From Asticcacaulis sp. AC402 (GTDB taxonomy: Bacteria > Pseudomonadota > Alphaproteobacteria > Caulobacterales > Caulobacteraceae): a stretch of 64,000 nucleotides of DNA. Below, piece after piece: positions 37,104-46,111 of the stretch. The notes under the pieces were generated by a model. That model was given only the letters and a program-made list of their open reading frames with translations. It made no database searches and was not told the DNA's origin. The translations under genes and the position numbers were made by a program. The stretch is from contig NZ_AWGC01000014.1 of the NCBI RefSeq assembly GCF_000495835.1, forward strand, positions 124,001 through 188,000. Reading direction: 5' to 3'. Position 1 is the stretch's first letter. Every line of letters begins with the position of its first letter.

Positions 37104-37622
37104 TCACGTGTCAGCGCCGGGGCCGTAGCGGTTGTCGCCGGGTTTTCCTTCGGCGCTGAGATTGTAAGCGACAAACACGTTGTATACTGCCAGCAGGACG
37201 AAGGCGATTGTGCCGATGCCATTGAACACAACCAACTGAAAGAAGGGGGTAACAAGCTCGAAAAGCGCAAAGAAAAACGCCAGAAAATCGCCGGAATACA
37301 TGGCTTTCACCAGCACCCAGGCGCCGAATCCCGTCACGCCAAGGCCCACCAGCAGGACCGGCCACAGGAGATAGCCGGGCAAGCCGCGATCATGCAGTCT
37401 TCGGATCGACAGCTGCGCGGCGCGGTATTGGAGGTAGAGGATGACGACAATGATGACGGCGACGGCGGCAATGGACAGCGGCATGTTGTGTTTGGTGAAG
37501 GTGACCGCCACAACCGAGGCCAGGATGATACCCAGGACCGTCATCCAGTCGAGCTTACCGGCGGTGTCCTTGTAGGCGCGACGGCCGATGCGGCCGTGGG
37601 TATTCCATGTCAGATCGATCAT
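37104..37622 (-). CDS. DUF805 membrane protein
   Basis: A 172-residue inner-membrane protein of the DUF805 (YhaH-like) family: 'GRIGRRAYKDT' at the N-terminus, four helices, the 'IRRLHDRGLPGYLL' signature in the loop, and 'EGKPGDNRYGPGA' at the end. Function unknown. ATG 37622 has GGAGG upstream; the open frame before it has no family sequence. A second DUF805 gene lies at 39046. Confidence 0.88.
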   Translation of the reverse strand: MIDLTWNTHGRIGRRAYKDTAGKLDWMTVLGIILASVVAVTFTKHNMPLSIAAVAVIIVVILYLQYRAAQLSIRRLHDRGLPGYLLWPVLLVGLGVTGFGAWVLVKAMYSGDFLAFFFALFELVTPFFQLVVFNGIGTIAFVLLAVYNVFVAYNLSAEGKPGDNRYGPGADT

Positions 37623-37919
37623 CCCAACCTCCGTAACCCTGTTAACCAAGTTTACGCGATGACTCAGTGTCCTGTACAGGCCTATTGCATGTGGGATGTT
37701 TTCCACCGACCACATTGACGGCAAGGTTTCCTGAACGCTCGTGTAGCGACATTTGGCAGGAAGGGGTTGAAGCCACGAATGGACAGACAAGGCCGCTTCG
37801 CGGCATCAGAAAGATGCCAAAGTTCGCCTGGGCGGTAACAAAGACATATGTGTTTGTCCCGCAGTTTCGCAAAGGCTGGGATGTTGTCGCCGCCAAGACA
37901 ATAGGATATCGCTGGCACC
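37623..37919. other. Intergenic region with a lone phrase arm
   Basis: There is no gene in these 297 bases between the divergent DUF805 and cupin-like genes. A single phrase arm of the CCACGAATGGACAGAC type is at about 37771-37788, without an obvious inverted partner. No promoter boxes could be assigned. Confidence 0.35.
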
Positions 37920-38933
37920 ATGCCGCCGTTTCCCGCTGTCGAATCCCGTGACGATGTCACTCTGGCCACCCTGTCCCTGGCGGTAGCCAAAGCGAAAACA
38001 CCTGTCATTTTCAAAGGCGTGGTACGCGACTGGCCGTCCGTCCGGGCGGCGCTGAAATCCCCCGACGCCCTGATCGACTATCTCAAATCCTGCGACAACG
38101 GCACGCCGGCGGCGACCTTTCGCCAGCCAACGGGGGACGGCAGATTCTTCTACAACTCCACCATTGACGGCTTTACCTTCCAGCGCGGCAATTTGCCGGT
38201 CTCGGTAACTCTGGAACGCTTACGGAAAATCCAGAACGAGCCCGATGCCGAACATATCTACATCCAGTCGGCGCCGGTCAGGGACCATTTGCCGCGGATG
38301 AAGGCCGAGAACCAACTGCCCGGCGTTGAGGCCGAGCCGCGTATCTGGATCGGCAACACCTCGATCACCCAAATTCATTTCGACCTGTCGGAAAACCTGG
38401 TGTGCATGATTGGCGGCAAGAAACGCTTTATCCTCTTCCCGCCCGATCAGTTGCCGAACCTGTATATGGGGCCGTTCGAACGCACGGTGTCGAACGTGCC
38501 AACCTCGATGGCCAGCCTCGAAAGCCCGGATTTCGCGACCCATCCGCGCTTCGCCGAGGCGTTGAAATCGGCGACGGTGGCCGACCTGGAACCGGGCGAC
38601 GTGCTCTACATCCCGTACATGTGGTGGCACCATGTCGTGTCGTCGGGCGGTTTCAATGTTCAGATGAACTACTGGTGGAACCCGGCTTTGGATATCCAGG
38701 CGGCCGGCGGCCAGCCGATGCAGGCCCTGGTCCTGGCGATGCTGGCTGTGCGTGATTTGCCCGAGGATCAGCGCGACGCCTGGAAAGGCATGTTTGACCA
38801 CTTCGTCTTCCAAAAGAACGGCCCGCCGGCCGAGCACCTTCCGCCCGACCGTCGCGGCCTGATGGGTGACATGACCTTCGAGCAGCGTCTGGGCCTGCGC
38901 AGACATCTGGGCAAGAACCTGGCTGAGGATTGA
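37920..38933 (+). CDS. Cupin-like (JmjC-type) Fe(II)/2-oxoglutarate oxygenase
   Basis: A 337-residue Cupin_8 protein. 'KTPVIFKGVVRDWPSV' opens the fold; the iron ligands are H and D in 'ITQIHFDLSENLVCMIGGKKRFILFPP', and a histidine in 'DVLYIPYMWWHHVVS'. The preceding 'LEPGD' and the 'NYWW' segment are typical. Such enzymes hydroxylate proteins or small molecules. They are often next to tryptophan halogenases or TonB receptors, but neither is adjacent here. Confidence 0.85.
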   Translation: MPPFPAVESRDDVTLATLSLAVAKAKTPVIFKGVVRDWPSVRAALKSPDALIDYLKSCDNGTPAATFRQPTGDGRFFYNSTIDGFTFQRGNLPVSVTLERLRKIQNEPDAEHIYIQSAPVRDHLPRMKAENQLPGVEAEPRIWIGNTSITQIHFDLSENLVCMIGGKKRFILFPPDQLPNLYMGPFERTVSNVPTSMASLESPDFATHPRFAEALKSATVADLEPGDVLYIPYMWWHHVVSSGGFNVQMNYWWNPALDIQAAGGQPMQALVLAMLAVRDLPEDQRDAWKGMFDHFVFQKNGPPAEHLPPDRRGLMGDMTFEQRLGLRRHLGKNLAED

Positions 38934-38942
38934 GACGTCGTG

Positions 38943-39044
38943 TCTTCTTCGCGTCTTCGCGCCTTCGCGTGAAACGCTCGCCGTCGTCGCCGACAACTCG
39001 GTCGAAGAAAGGATGCCTCACGCGAAGACGCGAAGACGCGAAGG
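38943..39044. repeat. Inverted phrase pair, CTTCGCGT type
   Basis: The left arm (38943-38971) repeats CTTCGCGT with an 8-base period; the right arm (39018-39044) is the inverted form (ACGCGAAG three times). About 45 bases lie between. It starts just after the cupin-like stop and reaches the stop codon of the convergent DUF805 gene, so it sits between two convergent genes. Confidence 0.65.
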
Positions 39045-39045
39045 C

Positions 39046-39567
39046 TCAGCCTTCCAGCGGCTTCGACCGCGGCAGTTCGATCCCACTGGAACTAAAGCCA
39101 TATCGGTTGGGCCGGCGGAGTCCGGGGATGATCAGCAGGAACAGTTGCCCGACCGTGACGGCCTTGTCGACAAGGCTAACCGCGGTGGCCTGCCAGGTGA
39201 GCGGCGCAGCTGTCATCGGATCGAAATCAGCCGCGGTCACCGGCAAAAACAGTTCGACGAAAAGGCCACTGAACAGCAGCATGGCCACAATAGCCGGGAG
39301 ATTGATATCGTGCAGCCGCTTGGCATAGAGGCAAAACTGGCCATAGAGCACAACTAAACCGATCACCATTTGAACACTGTCGCGGAAAATCGCCAGGCCT
39401 GTCGGCAAATCGGCGGCGAACAGTCCGGGGCCCAGCAGGAGGACCGGGAAGACATATTGGATCAGGATCAGTATTAATCCGTAATAGAAGAAGGTCAGCC
39501 GGTCGATCCGGTCGCCCGGATGGAAGATACCCCGGATAACCGGGGGCACATAAACGCCAAGCCGCAT
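39046..39567 (-). CDS. DUF805 membrane protein, second copy
   Basis: A 173-residue DUF805 protein with four helices, 'GDRIDRLTFFYYGLI' at the start, 'YAKRLHDINLPAIVAML' as signature and 'GLRRPNRYG' near the end. Function unknown. It begins 27 bases after hisIE on the same strand, so it may be carried on the tail of the histidine transcript. Confidence 0.82.
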   Translation of the reverse strand: MRLGVYVPPVIRGIFHPGDRIDRLTFFYYGLILILIQYVFPVLLLGPGLFAADLPTGLAIFRDSVQMVIGLVVLYGQFCLYAKRLHDINLPAIVAMLLFSGLFVELFLPVTAADFDPMTAAPLTWQATAVSLVDKAVTVGQLFLLIIPGLRRPNRYGFSSSGIELPRSKPLEG

Positions 39568-39594
39568 AGTTTCCCCTATCGCCCGCGTAAACGG

Positions 39595-40239
39595 TCAGCC
39601 TTTGTGCCGTTCCCTGAGGATATCCAGCACAGGCCCTAACCCTGTCTCCCGGGCCATCAACAGGACGCTAAGATGATACAACAAATCAGCGGCTTCGTTA
39701 TGCAGTTCGTCGAGATCGCCGGCGCGGCCGGCAAGCGCCGTTTCCAGCCCTTCCTCACCGACCTTCTGGGCGATCTTGGCGATCCCCTTGTGCATCAGCC
39801 GGGCCGTGTAGCTATCGGCCGGTGATGCCAGGGCGCGCTCAGTGACCACCTTGGCGAGGTGAGCCATGAAACCGATACCCGGCGCGGTCTCCATTCCGAA
39901 ACAAGACGTCGTCTTGGTATGGCAGGTCGGGCCTTCTGGTCGCGCCAGTACCAGAAGCGCGTCCTCGTCGCAGTCGGCCAGGACGTGGTCCAGCACGAGC
40001 ACATCGCCCGAAGTTTCGCCCTTGCGCCAGAGCCGGTCTTTCGAACGGGAATAAAACACGACCTGCCCGCCGGTCAGGGTTTCGCGCAAGGCGTCGGCGT
40101 TCATATAGCCCAGCATCAGGACCTGACGCGTGTCGACATGCTGCACGATAGCGGGCACCAGTCCGCCGGACTTGGCGAAGTCGATGCGGGCGATGTCGGC
40201 GACGCTGAGGGGGTTGGGCAGGTGGTGCTGCTCGGGCAT
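39595..40239 (-). CDS. hisI: Bifunctional HisIE
   Basis: A 214-residue fusion. The N-terminal PR-AMP cyclohydrolase (HisI, about 12-118) shows 'LMLGYMNADAL', 'FYSRSKDRLWRKGETSGD', the metal site 'DCDEDALLVL' and zinc cysteines in 'PTCHTKTTSCF'. The C-terminal PR-ATP pyrophosphatase (HisE, about 125-214) has 'KVGEEGLETALA' and 'LHNEAADLLYHLSVLL'. Together they catalyse steps 2 and 3 of histidine synthesis. Fusion is common in enterics, whereas alphaproteobacteria usually keep the genes apart. Gap to hisF is 2 bases. Confidence 0.93.
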   Translation of the reverse strand: MPEQHHLPNPLSVADIARIDFAKSGGLVPAIVQHVDTRQVLMLGYMNADALRETLTGGQVVFYSRSKDRLWRKGETSGDVLVLDHVLADCDEDALLVLARPEGPTCHTKTTSCFGMETAPGIGFMAHLAKVVTERALASPADSYTARLMHKGIAKIAQKVGEEGLETALAGRAGDLDELHNEAADLLYHLSVLLMARETGLGPVLDILRERHKG

Positions 40240-40241
40240 AG

Positions 40242-41009
40242 TTATTGTCTCACAGCTATCCCGGCCTGGCGCAAGTCGCGCTTCAGGTCAGGGATGTGAA
40301 TGATCTTTTTGTGGAAGACGCTGGCCGCCAAAGCGCCCGAAACGTCGGCCTGGTCGAACACGTCGACAAAGTGCTCCGGTGACCCGGCGCCGCCCGACGC
40401 CACCAGTGGAATATCCAGCAGGTCGCGCACCAGACGCAATTGCTTCAGGTCGTAACCCTTGCGAACCCCGTCCTGGTTCATGCAGTTGAGCACAATCTCG
40501 CCGGCGCCACGGTCGCGGGCCTCTACGACCCAGTCCAGGGTACGGCGTCCGGCCTGACGGATCTTGTCCGGATCGCCGGAATACTGATGGACGTAATAGT
40601 CGTTGTCCATTTCACGACTATCAATACCCACGACGACGCATTGCGACCCGGCCATGTCAGCCAGTTCGTTGATCAGGTCGGGCCGTTCCAAAGCCGGCGA
40701 ATTGATCGACACCTTGTCGGCGCCGCTGTTCAGGCATTTGACCGCCTGTTCGGCCGAACGGATGCCGCCGGCGACGCAGAACGGGATATCGAGCGCGCGA
40801 GCGATGTCGCGGACCCAGTTGTAGTCGACCGTCCGGCCCTCCGATGACGCCGTGATGTCGTACAGCACCAGTTCGTCGGCGCCTTCGTCACGGTAGCGCA
40901 GTGCCATGTTGACGGCGTCGCCCAGCACTTCGTGGCCTATGAACTGCACGCCCTTGACGACCTGGCCGTCCTTGACGTCGAGACAGGGGATGATGCGTCT
41001 AGCCAACAT
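40242..41009 (-). CDS. hisF: Imidazole glycerol phosphate synthase, cyclase subunit
   Basis: HisF, a 255-residue beta/alpha barrel that joins ammonia from HisH to PRFAR. Catalytic aspartates are D11 in '[11 protein letters not shown]' and the one in '[14 protein letters not shown]'; phosphate sites are 'GGIRS' and 'ASGGAGS'. It overlaps the end of hisA by 11 bases, and hisIE follows. Confidence 0.97.
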   Translation of the reverse strand: MLARRIIPCLDVKDGQVVKGVQFIGHEVLGDAVNMALRYRDEGADELVLYDITASSEGRTVDYNWVRDIARALDIPFCVAGGIRSAEQAVKCLNSGADKVSINSPALERPDLINELADMAGSQCVVVGIDSREMDNDYYVHQYSGDPDKIRQAGRRTLDWVVEARDRGAGEIVLNCMNQDGVRKGYDLKQLRLVRDLLDIPLVASGGAGSPEHFVDVFDQADVSGALAASVFHKKIIHIPDLKRDLRQAGIAVRQ

Positions 41010-41730
41010 TTAAAGCGGCCTTTAAATCTATCAATCCCTCGTAAATCGCCTTGCCGACGATGGCGCCGTGGACACCAAGGGTCTTGAGTTCGTAAAGGTC
41101 CTCAATCGAACGGACCCCGCCCGAAGCCTGAATTTCCAGGTCAGGCCGCTTGCGCCGCAAGGCCGTCATCAGCGCCATGTTCGGTCCCATAAGCATGCCG
41201 TCGCGCGACACATCGGTAACCAATATGCGCTGCGCAATGCCCACCGGGTAGTAGTCCAACACGTCCCACAGCGAAATGCCCGAACCTTCGACCCAGCCAT
41301 GCAGGGCAGCGTCGAAATCGCCGTCGGTCGTTGGCAGGACGTCTAAAGCCAGGGTGATTCGGTCCTTGCCGAAATCGCTCAGCCAGCCGCGGACCTCGTC
41401 CGGGTTCTTGACCGCGGCCGACCCGACGACGACGGCGGACACGCCTTCGTCGAGCAGGGTCTGGACGTGGGCGCGCGTGCGGACGCCGCCGCCGGTCTGG
41501 ATCTTGGCCTGGGACGCCTTGGCCAGCCGACCGATGAGGTCGTGTTGCTGCGGCGATCCGGCCCTGGCGCCGTCCAGATCGACGATGTGCACCCACTGCG
41601 CATGCTCGCCGTTGAACAGGCCCAGTCGTTTGAACGGGTCGGAGTCGTACTTGGTGACGGCGTCAAACCGGCCCTGCGACAGGCGGACACATTCTCCATT
41701 GATCAGGTCGATGGCGGGGTAGAGAATCAT
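40999..41730 (-). CDS. hisA: ProFAR isomerase
   Basis: HisA, a 243-residue barrel that isomerises ProFAR to PRFAR. '[15 protein letters not shown]' holds the first catalytic aspartate; 'IQTGGGVRT' and '[16 protein letters not shown]' hold the phosphate site and the second aspartate. ATG 41730 is chosen where the family begins; the open frame upstream lies in the hairpin region before it. Confidence 0.96.
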   Translation of the reverse strand: MILYPAIDLINGECVRLSQGRFDAVTKYDSDPFKRLGLFNGEHAQWVHIVDLDGARAGSPQQHDLIGRLAKASQAKIQTGGGVRTRAHVQTLLDEGVSAVVVGSAAVKNPDEVRGWLSDFGKDRITLALDVLPTTDGDFDAALHGWVEGSGISLWDVLDYYPVGIAQRILVTDVSRDGMLMGPNMALMTALRRKRPDLEIQASGGVRSIEDLYELKTLGVHGAIVGKAIYEGLIDLKAALNVG

Positions 41731-41765
41731 TTTGTTCTGCAAAGTCCTTGCGTGACACAACCAAC

Positions 41766-41816
41766 GCCTCACCCCAACCCTCGCCCCACTAGAGGGGAAA
41801 GAGTTGAGGTGAGGGG
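41766..41816 (-). repeat. Intergenic hairpin between hisH and hisA
   Basis: CCTCACC...CCCC-actaga-GGGG...GGTGAGG is an imperfect long hairpin within the his operon. There is no U-tract on the minus strand, so it is not a plain terminator. It resembles the CTCTCCCC hairpins at 17230 and may set transcript stability. Confidence 0.45.
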
Positions 41817-41824
41817 TACTCGAA

Positions 41825-42412
41825 CTAAAGCTTGACGAAATTCTCCAAAATCCGGGCGCCGGCGACCGATGACCGCTCCGGGTGGAACTGACAACCCCAT
41901 ACCTGGCCCTTGCGAACCATGGCAGCGAAGGGTGCGCCGTAGGTGGCAGTCGCGAGGGTAAAATCATTGACGGGACAGGCGAACGAGTGGACGAAATAGG
42001 CGTAGTCGCCGTTCGAGACGCCGGCGGTCAGCGGATCGTCGAGGGTGACCTGAAGCTGGTTCCAGCCCATGTGCGGCACGACCAGGTCTTTCGAGCCCTC
42101 CATCCGGGTAACGCGGCCGGGAATCAGCCCCAGGCATTCGACGTCACCCTCTTGCGAACTGTCGAACAATAGCTGCTGACCGAGGCACACGCCAAGTATC
42201 GGGCTTTTGAGATTTCTCAGAAGCGCGAATAATCCCAGCTCATGGATCCGGCTCATCGCGAAGCCGGCGGCGCCGACCCCCGGGAGGACGACTTTGGTCG
42301 CCGCGGCGATTTCCTCGGCATCGGACGACAGACGCGCTTCGACGCCCAGCCGTTCCAAAGCAAAAAGTACAGACGCGGTATTCGCACACCCGAGTTCAAC
42401 GATCGTGATCAT
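41825..42412 (-). CDS. hisH: Imidazole glycerol phosphate synthase, glutaminase subunit
   Basis: HisH, a 195-residue class I glutamine amidotransferase that feeds ammonia to HisF. The nucleophile is the cysteine in 'GVCLGQQLLF', and the H and E of the triad are in 'WGCQFHPERS'. 'VLPGVGAAGFAM' holds the oxyanion strand. Its ATG overlaps the hisB stop (ATGA). Confidence 0.96.
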   Translation of the reverse strand: MITIVELGCANTASVLFALERLGVEARLSSDAEEIAAATKVVLPGVGAAGFAMSRIHELGLFALLRNLKSPILGVCLGQQLLFDSSQEGDVECLGLIPGRVTRMEGSKDLVVPHMGWNQLQVTLDDPLTAGVSNGDYAYFVHSFACPVNDFTLATATYGAPFAAMVRKGQVWGCQFHPERSSVAGARILENFVKL

Positions 42413-43884
42413 GCCAGCATGCCCTTGGTGGAGGGCAATGCGTCGCCTTCGATGCGCGTCGCCTGGCGCAGCGCCCGGCCCAGGGCCTTATAACAGGCCT
42501 CGGTCTTGTGGTGGTCGTTGCCGCCGCTAACCTCGACATGGATCGAGGCGCCCAAAGTTTCCGACAGCGAACGGAAGGCGTGGCCGGTCATCTCGGTCTG
42601 GTAGTCGCCGATGTGTGTCGACTGAAAATCGCCCTTGAAGACGCAGAACGGCCGGCCGCCCAGATCGATGCTGACCTTGGCCTCGGTCTCGTCCATCGGC
42701 AGGACGAAACCGAAACGGGCCATGCCGATGCGATCACCCAGCGCCTGTTTCAGTGCTGAACCGAAAGCCAGCATGCAGTCCTCGACCGTGTGGTGGCCGT
42801 CGATGTGCAGGTCGCCTTCGCAGGCCAGTTGCAACGAGAAGCCGCCGTGGGTCGCCACCTGGTCCAGCATGTGGTCGAAGAAGCCGATGCCGGTCTCGAT
42901 CTTGACGGGCTTGGGCTGGTCGAGATTGACCAGGACCGAAATCCGCGTCTCCTTGGTGTCGCGCATGACCTCGCCGACGCGGGGCGGCTTGGTTTCGTCG
43001 GCGACGTCAAGCGCCTTCAGGATGCGGTTGTTGGTGGCGATATCGCCCAGCGCCATCAGCAGACCGGTCGGCGTCACCTGGGGCGACAGGCCCAGGCGTT
43101 TCAAGGCGGTCTGGGTGGCGATCAGGTTCTTCGGTCGCAGCAGGAGGAAGGGGCCGTCGTTCAGGTCGAACGATTCCAGCAGACTGGAGTCTTTGAGGCA
43201 ACCGCGCAGGCGTGCCTGTTCACTGCGGATAAGGTCAATGCGTGCCTGGACCGACAAGGCGCGCGACGGCGACAGGGCGCTTTCGGCAGCGCGCACCGAC
43301 GGCGTCGGCAAAGGGTGGGGCTCGCAATACTTCAGTAAACCCTGAAGCGTCTTGGTGTTGGCGATCAGGGCGCCGACACGGGCGCCGGACATGCCGAACA
43401 AAAAGGACATGCTTTTCAACACGATGACATTGGGCTCGCCGGTCGCCAGTTCGGTCAGCGAGTTGTTGGAGGCGTCGGCATAGCTTTCGTCGATGACCAG
43501 CAAGGTCGGGAAGATCTCGACCGCCAGGGTGCGGGCGGCAACGAGATCAAGCGCTCGTCCGTCCGTCTGGCTGGGGTTGTCGATCAGGTAGAAGCCGCCG
43601 CCACGCGTCAAGGTGCCGGTTTGGGGCGGCTTTCGGATGGTCAGGTTATAGACGCTGCACAAGTCCTCGATATAGTGATCCTGGCCGGCCCAGATGAATT
43701 CGTGGCCGTGGACGCGCAGGCGGCGCATCAGGATTTCCAGGCCGTGCGAGGCGCCGCGGGTGACGCTCAACTGGTGTTGCTCGACACCGTAGAAGGCGGC
43801 CATGCGCTCGCGCAGCGGCTCAAGCGAGGGCGGGATCGACTCAAGAGCCTGTCCGCCGAGAGACGAGAAGGGAGAGTTAAACAT
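42409..43884 (-). CDS. hisB: HisC-like pseudo-aminotransferase fused to imidazoleglycerol-phosphate dehydratase
   Basis: One 491-residue frame. Residues 303-491 are a complete HisB dehydratase ('FFDHMLDQVATHGGFSL', 'DGHHTVEDC', 'GNDHHKTEACYKALGRAL'), which dehydrates imidazoleglycerol phosphate. Residues 1-296 resemble HisC ('VTRGASHGLEILMRRL', 'VIDESYADA', 'KYCEPHPLPTPSVRAAESAL'). D132, Y135 and R169 are kept, but the PLP lysine position (TLSK in HisC) reads SMSF, with F161. NNPTG has become PSQTDG, and the late arginine is lost. The N-terminal half is therefore probably not a transaminase. A separate HisC should exist elsewhere. Confidence 0.88.
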   Translation of the reverse strand: MFNSPFSSLGGQALESIPPSLEPLRERMAAFYGVEQHQLSVTRGASHGLEILMRRLRVHGHEFIWAGQDHYIEDLCSVYNLTIRKPPQTGTLTRGGGFYLIDNPSQTDGRALDLVAARTLAVEIFPTLLVIDESYADASNNSLTELATGEPNVIVLKSMSFLFGMSGARVGALIANTKTLQGLLKYCEPHPLPTPSVRAAESALSPSRALSVQARIDLIRSEQARLRGCLKDSSLLESFDLNDGPFLLLRPKNLIATQTALKRLGLSPQVTPTGLLMALGDIATNNRILKALDVADETKPPRVGEVMRDTKETRISVLVNLDQPKPVKIETGIGFFDHMLDQVATHGGFSLQLACEGDLHIDGHHTVEDCMLAFGSALKQALGDRIGMARFGFVLPMDETEAKVSIDLGGRPFCVFKGDFQSTHIGDYQTEMTGHAFRSLSETLGASIHVEVSGGNDHHKTEACYKALGRALRQATRIEGDALPSTKGMLA

Positions 43885-43931
43885 GGATCAAAACCTCGGG
43901 GGTTTTGGTGGTTTTTCTTGCTTCCGTCACG

Positions 43932-45230
43932 CTACACCTCCAGCCTGAAATCTGCGGCCAGGGCGTGCGCTTCAAGACCTTCCAGACGGGCGAGGCGGGC
44001 GGCGGCAGGGGCGATGGCGGCGGCGCCTTCGCGGGTCGCCTTCTGAACCACAAAGCTGGTCAGGAAGGACCGCACCGTGATGCCGTCATAGGCCTTGGCA
44101 GCGCCATCGGTCGGCAGGACGTGGCTGGGGCCGGCGGCATAGTCGCCGAAGGTTTCGGCGGCATAGGTGCCGGCAAAAATGGTCCCTGCGGCGGTCAGCA
44201 GCGGCACGATGGCATCAACGTCCTCTATCTGGATGGCGAGGTGCTCAGGGCCGTAAAGATTGGACACGTGGGACGCTTCAGAAATGCCAGAAACGATAAA
44301 GACGCGGGCTTGATTGAGGGATGCCTTGGCGATAGCGGCGCGCGGCAGACCCTCGACCTGGACGGCGACCTCGGCGATAACGCGTTGTGCGATGTCAGCC
44401 GATAGGGCGACGAGGATGACCTGGGCGTCGGCGTCATGTTCGGCCTGGCTGAGCAGGTCGGCGGCGACCAGTTTCACGTTGGCCGTATCGTCGGCGATAA
44501 CCAGCAGTTCCGACGGGCCGGCCGGCATGTCGATAGCCAGGCCCGAGACGCGCTCGGTGGCGTATCTCTTCGCTTCGGTGACATACTTGTTGCCGGGGCC
44601 GAACAGCTTGTCGGCCGCGGGAACGCCATCAAGGACACCAAGCGCAAGGGCGGCGATGCCGTGGGCGCCGCCGACAGCCCACATTTCATTCAGTCCAGAA
44701 GCTGCGGCACAGGCGATCATCATTGGGTGGATCGAGCCATTCTTCGCCGGCGGCGTGATACAGACGCGGTTGGGTACGCCGGCGACGGCTGCCGGCACAG
44801 CGGTCATGATCAGGGTCGAGAACAGTGGCGCCAGGCCGCCCGGGATATACAGGCCAGCCGTGGTGATCGGGCGGAAAAGGCGTCGCAAGGACAGGCCCGG
44901 CTTGGGCGAAATGACGGGGCCGTCGCCGGGCAGTTCCGCTTGCTGAAAGGCGCGGACATTCTCGATAGCCAGTTCCATGGCGGCGAGATCGTCTGATGTC
45001 AGTTGGGCGCGTGCAGCATCGACAGTGCTTTCGCCCAATTTGATGTAACGCGGCGCGTAGCCGTCGAGTTTCACCGCCCAGTCGCGTAAACCGTCCAGGC
45101 CGCGCGCCCCGATATCGTCGAAGATCTCGCGCACCCGCGCCAAAACAGTCGGGTCGCGGCGGTTTTTCGGCCGGGCGAGGGCGGCCTTGCGCTGCGTCCC
45201 ATCCAGTTCTTTCCAGATGAAGGTGCGCAT
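43932..45230 (-). CDS. hisD: Histidinol dehydrogenase
   Basis: HisD, 432 residues, oxidises histidinol twice to histidine with zinc and NAD. 'LFRPITTAGLYIPGGLAPLFST', 'DKLFGPGNKYVTEAKR', 'DMPAGPSELLVIAD', 'DLLSQAEHDADAQVIL' and 'NLYGPEHLAI' cover the NAD and zinc sites. ATG 45230 overlaps the hisG stop by one base (TGATG); the open frame before it lies inside hisG. Confidence 0.96.
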   Translation of the reverse strand: MRTFIWKELDGTQRKAALARPKNRRDPTVLARVREIFDDIGARGLDGLRDWAVKLDGYAPRYIKLGESTVDAARAQLTSDDLAAMELAIENVRAFQQAELPGDGPVISPKPGLSLRRLFRPITTAGLYIPGGLAPLFSTLIMTAVPAAVAGVPNRVCITPPAKNGSIHPMMIACAAASGLNEMWAVGGAHGIAALALGVLDGVPAADKLFGPGNKYVTEAKRYATERVSGLAIDMPAGPSELLVIADDTANVKLVAADLLSQAEHDADAQVILVALSADIAQRVIAEVAVQVEGLPRAAIAKASLNQARVFIVSGISEASHVSNLYGPEHLAIQIEDVDAIVPLLTAAGTIFAGTYAAETFGDYAAGPSHVLPTDGAAKAYDGITVRSFLTSFVVQKATREGAAAIAPAAARLARLEGLEAHALAADFRLEV

Positions 45231-46108
45231 CACGGCATCATTTTTTCGATGGGCAGCACCAGGATGGCCGAGGCGCCCGCCGCCTTCAGCCGGTCCAGGG
45301 TCTCCCAGAAGACGCTTTCGTCGCACACGGCATGGATGGCGACCATGGACGGGTCGACCAGGCTCATGATGGTCGGGCTGCCGGAACCGGGGATCAGGGC
45401 GATAATCTCATCGAGATGATCGCGCGGCGCGTTCATCATGACGTACTTGGCACCGGTCGACTTGGTGACGCCGTCGAAGCGACGCACCACCATGTCGTAG
45501 ATATGCGCCAGGTCGGGTTGTGGGGCGTGCGGTGCCTTGATCAGGACGGCCTCGGATTTCAGCACCAGTTCGACGGGCTTGAGGTTATTGACCTCCAGCG
45601 TGGTGCCGGTGGAGACCAGGTCACAGATGGCGTCCGCAATATGCATCCGCGGTGCGACCTCGACCCCGCCGCGCATCTCGACGATGTCGGCGGTGATGCC
45701 GTTCTCGCTCAGCCATTGTTTCAGAATATTTGGATATGACGTGGCGATGCGCTTGCCGGCGACGCTCTGCGGCCCCTGGTAGTCGAAACCGGTCGGCACG
45801 GCCAGTTTCAGCGTGCACTTGCCGAACCCTAAGCGCATCACGATGATATCTTCCAGGTCCTTGTCCGGGAAGTGTTCCTTCAGCACGTTGAAGCCGACGA
45901 TGCCCAGCTCGGCGACATTGTCGTCCACGAAGGTCGGAATGTCGTCGTCGCGCACCCGCAGCAGGTCGATCGGATGATTTTCGACCCGGTACAGCAGTTC
46001 GTTGGCGCCGCGGATGGCGCGCAGGCCAGCGCCGGTGATCAGCTCCAGCGAGCGTTCGGCCAGGCGGCCGGACTTCTGGACAGCGATGCGGAGGCGGGGT
46101 TCGGTCAT
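45230..46108 (-). CDS. hisG: ATP phosphoribosyltransferase, long form
   Basis: HisG, 292 residues, makes phosphoribosyl-ATP in the first step of histidine synthesis and is feedback-inhibited. 'RLRIAVQKSGRLAERSLELI' and 'DICDLVSTGTTL'-like sequence ('DAICDLVSTGTTLEVNNL') are the catalytic domains. The C-terminal 75 residues are the ACT-like regulatory domain of the long form, so no HisZ is needed. It follows yerC by 3 bases. Confidence 0.95.
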   Translation of the reverse strand: MTEPRLRIAVQKSGRLAERSLELITGAGLRAIRGANELLYRVENHPIDLLRVRDDDIPTFVDDNVAELGIVGFNVLKEHFPDKDLEDIIVMRLGFGKCTLKLAVPTGFDYQGPQSVAGKRIATSYPNILKQWLSENGITADIVEMRGGVEVAPRMHIADAICDLVSTGTTLEVNNLKPVELVLKSEAVLIKAPHAPQPDLAHIYDMVVRRFDGVTKSTGAKYVMMNAPRDHLDEIIALIPGSGSPTIMSLVDPSMVAIHAVCDESVFWETLDRLKAAGASAILVLPIEKMMP

Positions 46109-46111
46109 AAT

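Noticed and set aside
32846-39044. Phrase repeats as a CRISPR array
   Set aside because: Units are 8-10 bases with no spacers of constant length, and no cas genes are present.
41766-41816. Hairpin between hisH and hisA as a terminator
   Set aside because: There is no U-tract on the coding side, and the downstream his genes need the same transcript.
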